Assembly (NCBI RefSeq): GCF_003201565.1
Contig: NZ_QJJP01000007.1
Location: forward strand, 1-64,000
Length of the DNA: 64,000 nucleotides
Source of the DNA: Nitrosomonas sp. Nm84
GTDB lineage: Bacteria > Pseudomonadota > Gammaproteobacteria > Burkholderiales > Nitrosomonadaceae
Direction of reading: 5' to 3'
The translations under genes were made by a program, and so were the position numbers. Positions within the stretch are counted from its first letter, which is position 1; each line of letters begins with the position of its first letter. Positions 37,765-46,969 of this stretch are shown here, one piece after another. The notes below the pieces were generated by a model. That model did not search any database and was not told where the DNA came from. It saw nothing but the letters and a program-made list of their open reading frames with translations.

Positions 37765-38787
37765 ATGCCCAGATTACTCAATAAACCAATTCATATTGTA
37801 GGCATAGGCGGTATTGGCGCAGTGCTTGGGTGGGCTTTGGCTCAAGCGGGCTATTCTGTAATCCTGATCGACAATCATCCCGGCAAAATTGCAGAAAGTG
37901 GAAAGGACGGCATAACGGTAGTTGGATTGGGAACGCAAAAAATACCCGTCGTGGCTTTTGATGACTGGATTCCACCGGATGAAGGTTTTATTCTGCTTTG
38001 TACTAAAACCTATGATAATCCAGCAGTACTAGCCCGTTTGTCTGACGATGCCTTCTTGGTGCCGGTTCAAAATGGTTTTGATCCAGAGCTGGAGCGGCGT
38101 AATCATGCGTGTGAAGGTATAGCCTCTTTTGTATCGGAATGTCAGCGCGATCGCCCCGTAACACGAATCACGCGACCGGGTAGCCTGCATATCGGGGCAC
38201 GTCGATCTATCACAGCCGATGAGCAGGGTGAAATAATGTCACTGGCTACTGCCGTGGGAAAAGCCAAATTGTTTCCCGTCGAACTGGTTCCGGATGTTCG
38301 GCCTTATAAAGCGACCAAGCTGATGTACAATGCCGCCATCTCACCACTGGCGGCGATGGCAGGTGTGGACAATGGGGAATTATTGACCGGTCAATTGGCT
38401 AAAGCGCTTTTTTTTGCATTGCTGCTCGAAAATTATGCGATTCTCCAACAAGCTGGAATTCCTCTTGCGCGTATCGGGCCGTTTCATCCCGATACAGTAT
38501 CCCTGATTCTACGTACACCTTGGTTACCGGCACTGATGGCTATATTTTTCCGTCCATCATTACGCGGGACATACTGTTCCATGGCACCTGATATTCACGC
38601 CGAGCATGCTCGCACAGAAATCGATGCTTATACCGGTCATCTTATTCGGCTTGCTGGAAAGTTTTCTTGTCCTTTGAATCATGCTACGTTTGCGCTCATT
38701 CAGAAAATAACCTCTGAGGGTTTGAAGCCCCAATATCAACATTTGCAGGATTTGGCAGATCATTTGCCGGAAGGAATTCTATCTTGA
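37765..38787 (+). CDS. Ketopantoate reductase (PanE/ApbA) family protein
   Basis: A 340-residue NADP-dependent reductase-like protein. The N-terminal dinucleotide-binding motif is IVGIGGIGAVLGWALAQAG (residues 11-29). The ApbA_C domain follows with KATKLMYNAAISPLAAMAGV near residue 182, whose lysine/asparagine are family-typical. True PanE reduces ketopantoate for CoA synthesis, but at 340 residues this is longer than PanE (about 300). Its tight coupling to the hpnA-like gene suggests a different oxidoreductase role. The start of the next gene overlaps its stop (TTGA). Confidence 0.82.
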   Translation: MPRLLNKPIHIVGIGGIGAVLGWALAQAGYSVILIDNHPGKIAESGKDGITVVGLGTQKIPVVAFDDWIPPDEGFILLCTKTYDNPAVLARLSDDAFLVPVQNGFDPELERRNHACEGIASFVSECQRDRPVTRITRPGSLHIGARRSITADEQGEIMSLATAVGKAKLFPVELVPDVRPYKATKLMYNAAISPLAAMAGVDNGELLTGQLAKALFFALLLENYAILQQAGIPLARIGPFHPDTVSLILRTPWLPALMAIFFRPSLRGTYCSMAPDIHAEHARTEIDAYTGHLIRLAGKFSCPLNHATFALIQKITSEGLKPQYQHLQDLADHLPEGILS

Positions 38788-39767
38788 TTTTGGTCACTGG
38801 AGGTGCTGGTTTCCTAGGTTCGCATTTGGTGACACAGTTGTTGGATGCGAACGAATCTGTTCGTGTACTGGAACGGCCGGGAGCTTCCGTCGATCATTTG
38901 CCGCTGGATCGAATTGAACTAGTGAGTGCTGACATTCGAGATGAACCAGCTGTGCGGAAAGCCACGCGTGATTGCGAATATGTCTATCATCTTGCAGCCG
39001 ATCCAAACCTTTGGTGCCGCGATCGTCGGGAATTCGATAAGATTAATCATCTTGGTACCGTCCATGTGATGCGTGCCGCGCTTGACAGCGGAGCTAAGCG
39101 GATTTTGTACACCAGTACTGAAAGCATCCTGTCATCTCATAATCCGGAAGAACGTTTCGTTGAAAAGCTGCACCTCAACGCCAGTGATATGGTGGGCCCA
39201 TACTGCCTCAGCAAGTTTCATGCGGAAAAAGAAGTTTTCCGCATGGTTGAAGAAGGTGCTCCCATTATTGTAGTCAGCCCCACTTTGCCCGTAGGGCCCG
39301 GGGACCGATTACAGACGCCCCCCACTCGCTTGTCGCTCGCTTTTTGTAGAGGCGAATTACCTGGCTATTTGGAATGCAATTTCAATCTCATTGATGCCAG
39401 GGATGTAGCGACGGGAATGATTCTGGCGATGCAGAAGGGAAGAACGGGGATTCGTTATCTACTGGGCGGAGAGAATCTCCGGCTTTCGGATTGGTTAAGT
39501 ATTCTGAGTGAAGAGACTCATCAGCCCTTGCCGCGTTGGAAAGTTCCTTATCCACTGGCTTTGCTTGTGGCATGGTTTAGTGAACTGTGGGCAGATTATG
39601 TGAGTGGAAAAATTCCGATCGCCACGGTAACCGGGGTACGTCTAACCCGCCGTCATATGATGTTTGATTCCTCTGTCAGCTCGAAAGAACTCGGATTGCA
39701 TCCTCGTCCGATACGTGAAGCCGCGCGGGATGCCATTGCCTGGTACCGATCGCAGGGTTGGCTCTAG
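38784..39767 (+). CDS. hpnA: Hopanoid-associated sugar epimerase-like SDR (HpnA)
   Basis: A 327-residue extended SDR that begins with the Rossmann motif ILVTGGAGFLGSHLV, has YTSTESIL near residue 109, the catalytic YCLSK near 139, and SPTLPVGPGDR, the pattern of HpnA proteins that help form or attach the hopanoid side chain. The start is a TTG at 38784 that overlaps the preceding stop and has GGAAGGAATT upstream. A later ATG would destroy the nucleotide motif. Other hopanoid genes are not in the window apart from the dead hpnN at the left edge. Confidence 0.85.
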   Translation: MILVTGGAGFLGSHLVTQLLDANESVRVLERPGASVDHLPLDRIELVSADIRDEPAVRKATRDCEYVYHLAADPNLWCRDRREFDKINHLGTVHVMRAALDSGAKRILYTSTESILSSHNPEERFVEKLHLNASDMVGPYCLSKFHAEKEVFRMVEEGAPIIVVSPTLPVGPGDRLQTPPTRLSLAFCRGELPGYLECNFNLIDARDVATGMILAMQKGRTGIRYLLGGENLRLSDWLSILSEETHQPLPRWKVPYPLALLVAWFSELWADYVSGKIPIATVTGVRLTRRHMMFDSSVSSKELGLHPRPIREAARDAIAWYRSQGWL

Positions 39768-39872
39768 CAGAGCTTGAAGAACGGTCTGCGTCGCCGCTGG
39801 GGTGTTAAAAACTGAAGTATGCTGATTTTCAAGGAGTCCGAAGTTTCATAAAATGAAGGGATGAAATGGAGG

Positions 39873-40206
39873 ATGGAAATGGAATTATCGCTTACTCAAT
39901 ATAGTCAGGAATTTAGGGAGCAATCAATTAAGTTTTTAAAAGAGAGTGGATTGACACTGGTCGAAGCAGCAAAACGACTGTCGCCACCCAAGGGGACGCC
40001 AAAAAACTGAGTTTATGCTGACAAACAGGGAGAAGTAGCGGAAGTGAAGATGGAGCGTAACTTTATAAAAAAGTGTGCGACGTATTTCGCGAAGGAGTCG
40101 CGGTGAGATACGGTTCGATTAAATCTCTGCGACAAAGCCATTCGGTTGCACTCATGTGTCGTGTATTTAATGTTTCCGAGAGCAGTTTTTATGCGCAAAG
40201 AACTCG
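39873..40206 (+). pseudogene. IS3-family orfA/orfB remnant
   Basis: A 45-codon frame at 39873-40010 begins like an IS3 orfA (LTQYSQEFREQSIKFLKESG, then VEAAKRLS) and stops early. A second piece, MERNFIKKCATYFAKESR, is the end of an orfA. From about 40101 the start of orfB follows, VRYGSIKSLRQSHSVALMCR then VFNVSESSFYAQR. Everything after that, including the DDE integrase domain, is missing, and the GC-rich DUF2254 segment begins within about 75 bp. Confidence 0.75.
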
Positions 40207-40278
40207 CCCGCTTTGCAACCGCATGGTCAATCTGATGTCGATGCGACTGAACAACGAGGACGCCGGACGATTCGGGCG

Positions 40279-41574
40279 ATGATGTACAAGTTCTGGATCC
40301 TGCTGAGAGACCGCCGCAACCGCATCTGGGTGAGTTCGGCTGTGTCGATGTTGCTGGCGGTGGCACTCGCGTTACTGGCGAAGGTGGCGACGCATTTCAT
40401 AAACGAAGCGCACGTGCCGTCGATCGAGGCGGAGATGATCGACGATCTGCTGTCGGTCGTGGCATCAAGCATGCTCGCCGTGACAATCTTCTCGCTCGGC
40501 ATCCTCGTGTCGGCCTATGCATCAGTGGCCGGCGGGGCCACGCCGCGCGCGACCGAACTGGTGATGGGCGACGACGGCACAAGGCGTGCGATCGGTGCCT
40601 TCATCGCCGCGTTCATCTATGCGGTGGTGGCGAAGATCGCACTCGGCCTGGGCTACTACGGCGCGCAAGGCCGCTTTGTGCTGTTGCTGGCCACGCTTGC
40701 CATGCTTACGTACCTAGTGGTGCGTCTCGTGCTGTGGGTGCGTACGCTGTCGACACTCGGTCGGCTGCCCGACACCCTGGCTCGCTTGGAGGCCGCCGCC
40801 GGGCGCGCGCTCGAGCTGCAGGCGTTGCAGCCTTTCATGGGCGCGGTCGAGGGCCCGCCGACGCCGCCATTCGGTACCCCGGTGCTCGCGCACAAGATCG
40901 GTTACCTCACGCACATTGACCTGGGATCGCTCGAGACCACGGCCGCCGAGCTGGGCCATCGCGTGCACGTGCGCGTGCGCCCCGGCCACTACGTGGACCC
41001 CGAGACGTGCCTTGCCGTGATGGAAGGTGAAGGTGCCTGCGACGACGGGCAAGCTGCGCGGATCCTCAATGCGTTCGTGATCGGCCCCGAACGCACCTTC
41101 GACCAGGACTCGCGCTTTGGTCTGCTGGTGCTGAGCGAGGTGGCGCAACGCGCGCTTTCTCCGGCCGTCAATGATCCTGGCACCGCGATCCAGGTGATGG
41201 CGGTGCTGACACGTTTGCTGGTGCAGACGCAGCGTCTGCGCGCGCAAAAGGGCTTGCTTGCTCCGAAGCACACGCACCTGAGTGTGGTGCCGATCGACGA
41301 GGCCAAATGGATCACCGACGCCTTCGCCCCTATCGGCCGTGACGGTGCGGGTTCGATCGAAATCGGCCTGCGCCTGCAATACTTTCTCGCCGTGGTCGCC
41401 CGCCACGGCGATGCCGCGACGCGGCGCGAGGCCGAGAGGATATCGGCCGCGCAGGTACAACGCGGACGTGAGAGCCTTACGCTCGAGCAGGAGCGCAAGG
41501 CGTTGCTGGCTCGGCATCGCGACCTGTTCGCGACGCGTGCATCATGGCACGCCGCCGACCGATATCCAAGTTAA
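40279..41574 (+). CDS. DUF2254 family membrane protein (GC-rich, acquired)
   Basis: A 431-residue protein of the predicted-membrane family DUF2254. Four hydrophobic helices lie in the first 170 residues (about 20-40, 63-87, 112-130 and 140-160), followed by a soluble domain with GYLTHIDLGSLETTAAE and LSPAVNDPGTAIQVMAVL. The function is unknown. Its DNA is far richer in GC, with G/C third positions throughout, than all neighbouring genes. The segment is wedged between an IS3 relic and the tail of a DUF4255 gene, so it was almost certainly acquired from a high-GC donor. The start codon is uncertain: 40279 or 40282 are likelier than the upstream ATG at 40213. Confidence 0.82.
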   Translation: MMYKFWILLRDRRNRIWVSSAVSMLLAVALALLAKVATHFINEAHVPSIEAEMIDDLLSVVASSMLAVTIFSLGILVSAYASVAGGATPRATELVMGDDGTRRAIGAFIAAFIYAVVAKIALGLGYYGAQGRFVLLLATLAMLTYLVVRLVLWVRTLSTLGRLPDTLARLEAAAGRALELQALQPFMGAVEGPPTPPFGTPVLAHKIGYLTHIDLGSLETTAAELGHRVHVRVRPGHYVDPETCLAVMEGEGACDDGQAARILNAFVIGPERTFDQDSRFGLLVLSEVAQRALSPAVNDPGTAIQVMAVLTRLLVQTQRLRAQKGLLAPKHTHLSVVPIDEAKWITDAFAPIGRDGAGSIEIGLRLQYFLAVVARHGDAATRREAERISAAQVQRGRESLTLEQERKALLARHRDLFATRASWHAADRYPS

Positions 41575-41758
41575 CGCTGAACGCAGTTTTCTGGATATCG
41601 GAAATCTTTCGATTCAGGATCTGAGTGATTTATGGGGTTCTTTGGATGGGGAATATCTGCCTTCAATACTGTATCGCGTACGTGTGGTTGCTTTCGATAC
41701 CGAAGATATCGTGGGGCGTATCCCTGTTGTGAGTGAACCTAAATCCACGGTACGATAG
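41570..41758 (+). pseudogene. C-terminal tail of a DUF4255 (Pvc16-type) protein
   Basis: About 62 codons at normal local GC content: AERSFLDIGNLSIQDLSDLW, then YLPSILYRVRVVAFD and a stop. This pattern (DL..LW..L...Y.PSL.Y.VRVV) is the end of the DUF4255 domain of tail-terminator proteins in contractile injection systems such as PVC and Afp. The N-terminal two thirds have been replaced by the GC-rich DUF2254 segment, with the junction near 41560-41575. Not functional. Confidence 0.65.
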
Positions 41759-41846
41759 GCTGCGCCAGGGTGCTTGATAAAGTGATGACATGATGATTGT
41801 ATTTTCGAGGTGTTGATTCAGAGAAAAATCAAGGATTGATCAGAAC

Positions 41847-42707
41847 ATGGGTGCTTATCGTTTGCTATTGAGTGTTACTGTTGAACATGCTTATTTCTCA
41901 GGGAAGAACTGCGAGGCGCTCGAATTTATTCCCACAGGATCTTGCGCTAAGTTACTAAGGAAAGTAGGTTTGCTGCTTAAATCGTCGGAAAGTGGCATTG
42001 CAGTTTATTATGATGAAGAAAAGATCGATATCCTGCGCCTTCACGCAGAAGATGAATTAACTTTAGATTTTAAGGTCTTTTCCAGAGACAGCAGTTTTTT
42101 TTGCTATACAAACCCTGGTGCACCGCCTGATAGCGCGATTCTTTTTTTCAATAATCAGCGTATAACACAAGATGCAGAGGGCAAACAAATGTTGCATTCT
42201 GATCCAAATGTGACTGAACGTGCATGGATGGATATGACTGAAGGTCTCCTGCGGGAGATGCTGGATCAAAAAGATTATTTTGTGAAGCCTGCTTTTATTT
42301 TGCAAATGTTGGTTACCGCCGATGAACAAGGATTGTGTTCAGAAAAACCGGATGCAGCCGCACGGAAGTTTTATATTCGATTCACAACCAATCAAGCTTT
42401 CTGGAAATACTATATTCTCGGTGACCTCTCGAAACGCAATGTCTACATAGCGGATTTGGATAATAAAATCCCATTCGAAAATATAGGGAATATTGTATTG
42501 CCTGGGCAGCGTGAGGCGGTCCTGCTACAGTCGTCAGTAGCGATTCCAATGCAAGAACAATATGCTCATCGCTTGCAATTAAAGGAGTCCGGTAGTATGG
42601 GAGACAAAGTGCTCATCAAACGCTTGCCCAATGCGAGCGTGAGTCAGATGGTCGGGGAAGTAATGAATGGAAGAATGGAAAATATTTCGGAGATTTATGT
42701 TAATTAG
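41847..42707 (+). CDS. Uncharacterised protein, companion of the DUF4255 remnant
   Basis: A 286-residue soluble protein starting MGAYRLLLSVTVEHAYFSGK, with LEFIPTGSCAKLLRKVGLLL and ENISEIYVN at its end. No membrane segment or signal is seen. The opening, a beta-rich stretch with VEHAYF, recalls proteins encoded beside tail-terminator genes in extracellular contractile injection clusters. I offer that only as a resemblance. It lies 88 bp after the DUF4255 tail on the same strand, so it may be the last survivor of such a cluster. The function is unknown. Confidence 0.7.
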   Translation: MGAYRLLLSVTVEHAYFSGKNCEALEFIPTGSCAKLLRKVGLLLKSSESGIAVYYDEEKIDILRLHAEDELTLDFKVFSRDSSFFCYTNPGAPPDSAILFFNNQRITQDAEGKQMLHSDPNVTERAWMDMTEGLLREMLDQKDYFVKPAFILQMLVTADEQGLCSEKPDAAARKFYIRFTTNQAFWKYYILGDLSKRNVYIADLDNKIPFENIGNIVLPGQREAVLLQSSVAIPMQEQYAHRLQLKESGSMGDKVLIKRLPNASVSQMVGEVMNGRMENISEIYVN

Positions 42708-42734
42708 CTGTAGTGACCCTGGTCATCGTTCATG

Positions 42735-44690
42735 CTATGACCGTTCATTGGCGCTGACATCACAATAAGTGGTGTCTCCCAGGCGCTGGGTATAATTATT
42801 AAGAATCCGTGTCCCCTCCGCAGGCTTGATACGCCCCGCGTTGATCTGTCGACGGATGAATTCCGACATGCGTCGCCCTAGGTCATTGGGAAAATATTGC
42901 ACCTGGCTCAGCATTTCCCTGACACTGATTCCCTTCAGCAATTCTTCTATCCAAAAACCGTTTTCTTCCTCCGCTTTCGCATAAACATGCACCTCATCGA
43001 CACGGCCGAACAGATTGTGGGCGTCTCCCAGTATCTCCTGATAAGCCCCGACAAGAAAAATACCCAGATAATACGATTCATCCTGACGAAAATCATGTAG
43101 AAGCAGGCAATCACTGGTACCGGACGATGATACATACTGGCTCACCTTACCATCCGAATCACAAGTCAGATCAACCAACTGTCCACGTCGCTCGGGTTTT
43201 TCCTGCAATCGATGCAGCGGCATCACCGGGAATATCTGGCCGATGGCCCAGTGATCGATGATCGAATGAAAAACTGAGAAATCTCCCAGATACATGTCCG
43301 TGAGCTGCTTTTCCAGCTCCACTTGCTCGGCCGAGACCGGACTCAACTCAGCGGCCGCTAGCTTGCGCAACACTTCACGACAAATACTCCAGTACAAGCT
43401 GTCCGAGTGCGCCATATGTTCAACAGACAAATAACCCAAACGCGCCATCTGCTCGGTCTCCTGACGGATTTCCTGCGCGTCGTGATAACATTCCAGCAAC
43501 ACGCCACTTTTCTGTGCGGATTGTGCATCGTTGTATACCGATGCCATGCGTAACACCACGGCAGGCATGTGAGCCGGCAAATCAGACATGGGCGGGCTGT
43601 CCGGCCTGTGTACGCCCAGCACAGGAACCACCAGTACGGAATGATGCGCAGTGAGGGCGCGACCGCTTTCTGACAGAAGATTCGGCATGGGAACCTGTCG
43701 CTCATCACAAATTTCTTTGATCGTATACACGACCACATTGGCATATTCACGCAGTCCGTAATTAATGGATGATTCCGGGTTGTCGTAATCACCACCGTAA
43801 TTTACTCCGAGCCCGCCGCCGACATCCAGATACTTGATCTGCAGGCCCCGTAACATCAGATCCGCATAAATCTGCATGATCTCTTTGACCGCGCTGCGCA
43901 GCACCTGAATATCCGTAATTTGACTTCCCAAATGAAAATGCAACAGCTCCAACTGCCCGGCCATCTCCCGGCTTTCCAGTGTCTGTATCAGTTTTAGCAG
44001 CTCCGGAATGGTCAATCCAAACTTGGAACTGGCGCCGCCGGACTCAAACCATCGCCCCGCCCCCTTGGTGTTGAGTTTCAACCGCACACCCAATCGGGGT
44101 TTCATCTGGCGCGCTTCGGCCAAATTCATCAGTTGCTCAAACTCCGAGTATTTCTCAATGATCGGTACCACTTGCTGTCCAATCTGTTGTGCATTCAGCA
44201 TGAGGGATAGCATCGTACGATCCTTGACGCCGTTGCAAAGCAGCAGTGTCTCATCGGCAATCAGCGGCAGCACGGCCAACAACTCCGCTTTGGAACCGCA
44301 TTCCAGTCCGATATTGAATTCCCGACCGGCCTCCAGGATTTCCGCCACCACTTCTTGCAACTGATTGACTTTAATGGGATAAATGCTGCGGTAGGTTCCT
44401 TCATAGCCGCTGTCCTGAATCGCCATCTGAAATCTCTGATTCAGGCGTCGTACGCGCGAACTGATCACGTCCTGAAAACGAATCAGCATTGGCAGAGCAG
44501 CACCCTCAGCGTGAGCCGCGCGAATCACGTCCATGACATCTATGTGCAGTTCCTGGCCGTCGATCGGGCAAACCGAGACATGACCGCGTTCGTTTACCGA
44601 ATAAAAGCCGTCTCCCCACTTTTCCATGGCATATAGTGCCTGTGAATCGGCGCAGGACCAGTCGTGCTGTGCTACTACATTACTTGTCAT
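42735..44690 (-). CDS. speA: Biosynthetic arginine decarboxylase
   Basis: A 651-residue PLP enzyme of fold type III that converts arginine to agmatine. The pyridoxal lysine lies in YPIKVNQLQEVV near residue 101, HFHLGSQITDIQ near 249 and YLDVGGGLGVNYGG near 284 form the barrel and phosphate-binding parts, and the substrate cysteine region SSSGTSDCLLLHDF is near 520. Length is normal. It is directly downstream of speB (11 bp) on the same strand, giving a two-step route to putrescine. Confidence 0.97.
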   Translation of the reverse strand: MTSNVVAQHDWSCADSQALYAMEKWGDGFYSVNERGHVSVCPIDGQELHIDVMDVIRAAHAEGAALPMLIRFQDVISSRVRRLNQRFQMAIQDSGYEGTYRSIYPIKVNQLQEVVAEILEAGREFNIGLECGSKAELLAVLPLIADETLLLCNGVKDRTMLSLMLNAQQIGQQVVPIIEKYSEFEQLMNLAEARQMKPRLGVRLKLNTKGAGRWFESGGASSKFGLTIPELLKLIQTLESREMAGQLELLHFHLGSQITDIQVLRSAVKEIMQIYADLMLRGLQIKYLDVGGGLGVNYGGDYDNPESSINYGLREYANVVVYTIKEICDERQVPMPNLLSESGRALTAHHSVLVVPVLGVHRPDSPPMSDLPAHMPAVVLRMASVYNDAQSAQKSGVLLECYHDAQEIRQETEQMARLGYLSVEHMAHSDSLYWSICREVLRKLAAAELSPVSAEQVELEKQLTDMYLGDFSVFHSIIDHWAIGQIFPVMPLHRLQEKPERRGQLVDLTCDSDGKVSQYVSSSGTSDCLLLHDFRQDESYYLGIFLVGAYQEILGDAHNLFGRVDEVHVYAKAEEENGFWIEELLKGISVREMLSQVQYFPNDLGRRMSEFIRRQINAGRIKPAEGTRILNNYTQRLGDTTYCDVSANERS

Positions 44691-44701
44691 CGGTTATTTT
44701 C

Positions 44702-45646
44702 TCAACGTCGCTGTTGGTGATTTTCAGCGTACAGGCATAACAACTCAATAGCGATCTGCGCGGCCGCCAGTGCAGTAATTTCCGCATGATCATAAGCGGG
44801 GGCCACTTCGACAACATCCATACCCACCAGATTGATGCCCTTGAGTTCACGAATAATGTTCAACGCCTGAAAGGTTGATAATCCCCCTGGAACCGGCGTG
44901 CCGGTGCCTGGTGCAAAAGCCGGATCCAGACAATCGATGTCAAAGGTGATGTAAACCGGAGAATTTCCCACCCGCTCGCGTATTTGTTTGGCGATGTCGC
45001 GACCAGGTATCTGATGCGCATCTGCGGCGGAAACAATATGAAAGCCCAGCGTGTCGTCATTGGTGGTGCGAATGCCGATTTGGGTGGAGGTTGCAGGGTT
45101 GACAATCTTTTCCAGCGCTGCCTGGTAAAACATGGTGCCGTGATTGATACCATTGCCAGAGGAAGGCCAGGTATCGGTATGGGCATCAAAGTGAATCAAA
45201 CTAAGTGGGCCATACGCGGCGGCGTGTGCTCGTAAACTGGGGTAAGCGATAAAATGATCTCCGCCGAGCACCAGAGCTGCTGCACCAGCATCCACAATAC
45301 TGGCGATATGCTTCTCGATATGCGACACGCTCAACAAATCTCCGTCAGCAGGTTCGCAATCACCGTAATCAATCACGCGTAACGCAGCCATCGGATCCGT
45401 ATGCCAAGGCCATGGACGTTCCCATGCCAGCGATAGCGACGCATTACGAATGGCGCGAGGTCCCAATCGTGCGCCGGGTCGGTTAGTGGTGGCAATATCC
45501 AACGGCACACCGGTTACAGCCACATCAACCCCTGTCATATCTGTCTGATAAGGCACGCGAAAAAAACTGGCTGCACCCCCGAAACTCAGGGTGTGCGACA
45601 TGCCCTGCCCCGGTTTGCCCCTAAACCCATTATCCCAAGTGTTCAT
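44702..45646 (-). CDS. speB: Agmatinase
   Basis: A 314-residue manganese ureohydrolase that splits agmatine into putrescine and urea. Metal ligands are in GGDHFIAYPSLR, IHFDAHTDTW and FDIDCLDPAFAPGTGTPVPGG, all intact. Length is normal. With speA it makes putrescine for polyamines. The urea could be used by a ureolytic ammonia oxidiser, which is inference. It is the first gene of the speB-speA pair. Confidence 0.95.
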   Translation of the reverse strand: MNTWDNGFRGKPGQGMSHTLSFGGAASFFRVPYQTDMTGVDVAVTGVPLDIATTNRPGARLGPRAIRNASLSLAWERPWPWHTDPMAALRVIDYGDCEPADGDLLSVSHIEKHIASIVDAGAAALVLGGDHFIAYPSLRAHAAAYGPLSLIHFDAHTDTWPSSGNGINHGTMFYQAALEKIVNPATSTQIGIRTTNDDTLGFHIVSAADAHQIPGRDIAKQIRERVGNSPVYITFDIDCLDPAFAPGTGTPVPGGLSTFQALNIIRELKGINLVGMDVVEVAPAYDHAEITALAAAQIAIELLCLYAENHQQRR

Positions 45647-45828
45647 AAATACTCCTTGCTGTCGCCTGAAAAAATAAACACTTTTCTGCTGGATTCAATA
45701 TACGTAAACCCTCATGTATAGTCAAACACACTCAAGATGCTCATTGATTACGCAACATCTAGCTGGCAAGATGATATTTAGGTGATTGACTGAGATAAGC
45801 CAAGAGGTGGCGCCATGATTTTGTAAAT

Positions 45829-46305
45829 TCAGCTTCCTTGGACTGACAGCCAAAGCCAACGCATCAGCAGAAAGCCCAGCATACCAATCAAGACCACTAC
45901 GCCAAATGCTGAGAAGCCTAAAATCCCAACAAAAACACGACTATGCGTTACAGTTCTTTCTGGCTGTTCGAGATAGTCATTTAGCAATTTTACATTGCGT
46001 TGATTGGCTTTCCAGACGAAATCGGAGACGTCTCCTAAAACCGGAAGTATGCCCAGGATTGCATCAAATCCAATATTAAAAGCCATTTTCAGAAGAATCG
46101 AGTTTGGTGCTCCCATATGAGCTGCTTGTGTCAGAATGTGGCTTGAGATTATTGCGCCTAAAGCATCGCCTATTCCCGGGATCAATCCGATCAGGCCATC
46201 AAAACCAAAACGTATTTGTGTGCCTGGAATACGAAAAGAGCTATCCATTAGCCAAGCAAGTCGGCTTAATTTATCTTTCGTTTCGTCAAGTTGAGCTCTG
46301 TTCAT
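45829..46305 (-). CDS. DUF4112 family membrane protein
   Basis: A 158-residue protein of DUF4112. FRIPGTQIRFGFDGLIGLIPGIGDALGA near residues 26-54 is the family signature, repeated in shorter form by ILGILPVLGDVSDFVWKANQRN. A C-terminal membrane helix lies at about 130-152. The start at 46305 is taken as the first ATG. An upstream TTG at 46338 is possible. The function is unknown. It heads a series of small membrane and envelope genes on this strand. Confidence 0.82.
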   Translation of the reverse strand: MNRAQLDETKDKLSRLAWLMDSSFRIPGTQIRFGFDGLIGLIPGIGDALGAIISSHILTQAAHMGAPNSILLKMAFNIGFDAILGILPVLGDVSDFVWKANQRNVKLLNDYLEQPERTVTHSRVFVGILGFSAFGVVVLIGMLGFLLMRWLWLSVQGS

Positions 46306-46471
46306 GTGAATTTCATCTTTTGATTTGTTATGAAACAACTAACTACCCATAACAGTAAGTTTCTGTCGCGTACTTGGATATAAATAATTAATTAATTAAT
46401 ATCAAATTATCTAATAGAGCAAAGGGTAGAATCAATTCTGCGTGATTTCTAGTCAGCGGCAACGCAGATAA

Positions 46472-46498
46472 TTTTTCAACAGCCTCTGACGAGGCTTA
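46472..46498 (-). repeat. Hairpin GCCTC-GAGGC followed by GTTGAAAAA, copy 1
   Basis: On the minus strand: AAGCCTCGTCAGAGGCT then GTTGAAAAAT, 10 bp after the stop of the PLDc_N gene, where it could act as a terminator. A related arrangement occurs on the plus strand at 47535-47576. Confidence 0.5.
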
Positions 46499-46508
46499 TC
46501 AGTAATCC

Positions 46509-46694
46509 TCAACTATTCCCTTTAGGTCCCAAAAAAAACCATAGGATCAGACCGACTAAAGGCAGAATCAAAATGAGTACTATCCACAATACCTTGTGTC
46601 CTGTGGCTGCTGAACTTTGGGAAACCTTTATAATCGCCCATACATTCAGGACTAACAAAATAAGACCAGAAATACCGCCAACTTCAATGCCCAT
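46509..46694 (-). CDS. PLDc_N-type small membrane protein
   Basis: A 61-residue protein with two membrane helices (about 8-25 and 35-54) matching the phospholipase-D-nuclease N-terminal domain family: VLNVWAIIKV, a short loop with GHKVLWIVLILILPLVG, and LWFFLGPKG. Only the membrane module is present, as is common for these tiny proteins. The role is unknown. Its ribosome-binding site (AAGGAG) overlaps the end of the small upstream frame at 46697. Confidence 0.85.
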   Translation of the reverse strand: MGIEVGGISGLILLVLNVWAIIKVSQSSAATGHKVLWIVLILILPLVGLILWFFLGPKGNS

Positions 46695-46696
46695 GA

Positions 46697-46798
46697 TTAA
46701 TTCTCCTTAGTCAACCCAACCCCCGGAGCACGCTCAATGGCAACGGCGTTAGCGGCGCTCATGTTGGCAGCGCGCCGCTGATCACCGTTTTCCTCCAT
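46697..46798 (-). CDS. Possible 33-residue small protein
   Basis: A short frame starting MEENGDQRRAANMSAANAVA that ends 2 bp before the PLDc_N start, with its final codons supplying that gene's ribosome-binding site. It has no ribosome-binding site of its own and no recognisable domain, so it may be chance, a leader peptide, or a decayed gene. Confidence 0.3.
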   Translation of the reverse strand: MEENGDQRRAANMSAANAVAIERAPGVGLTKEN

Positions 46799-46800
46799 AA

Positions 46801-46881
46801 CTAGTTTGCTGATTGCTTAATTGCTTTGCCGCCCTTCTGAGCATCCTTCCCCACGCCACTCAAAGTGTTACATGCAGACAT
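46801..46881 (-). pseudogene. Entericidin-like lipoprotein remnant
   Basis: The minus strand reads SACNTLSGVGKDAQKGGKAI then KQSAN and a stop, the mature part of an entericidin-type small lipoprotein (cysteine, then a glycine/lysine helix). Upstream, a hydrophobic signal-like LTLLIA appears in another frame, so a frameshift seems to separate signal from mature part. Only an ATG four codons before the cysteine's partner residues remains in frame. Confidence 0.55.
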
Positions 46882-46969
46882 TGGGTAATAGAAATTTAAG
46901 CAATCAGTAAGGTTAATGTGGGGTCTAATAAAAAAATAAAATTCTTGTGAGGGTGCATAAATTTCTATC

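Noticed and set aside
40714..41517. Long minus-strand frames inside the DUF2254 gene
   Set aside because: They are shadows caused by the high GC content, antisense to a well-supported gene.
41282..41569. N-terminal part of the frame that ends in the DUF4255 tail
   Set aside because: It is an off-frame reading of the DUF2254 gene. Only the last 62 codons look real.
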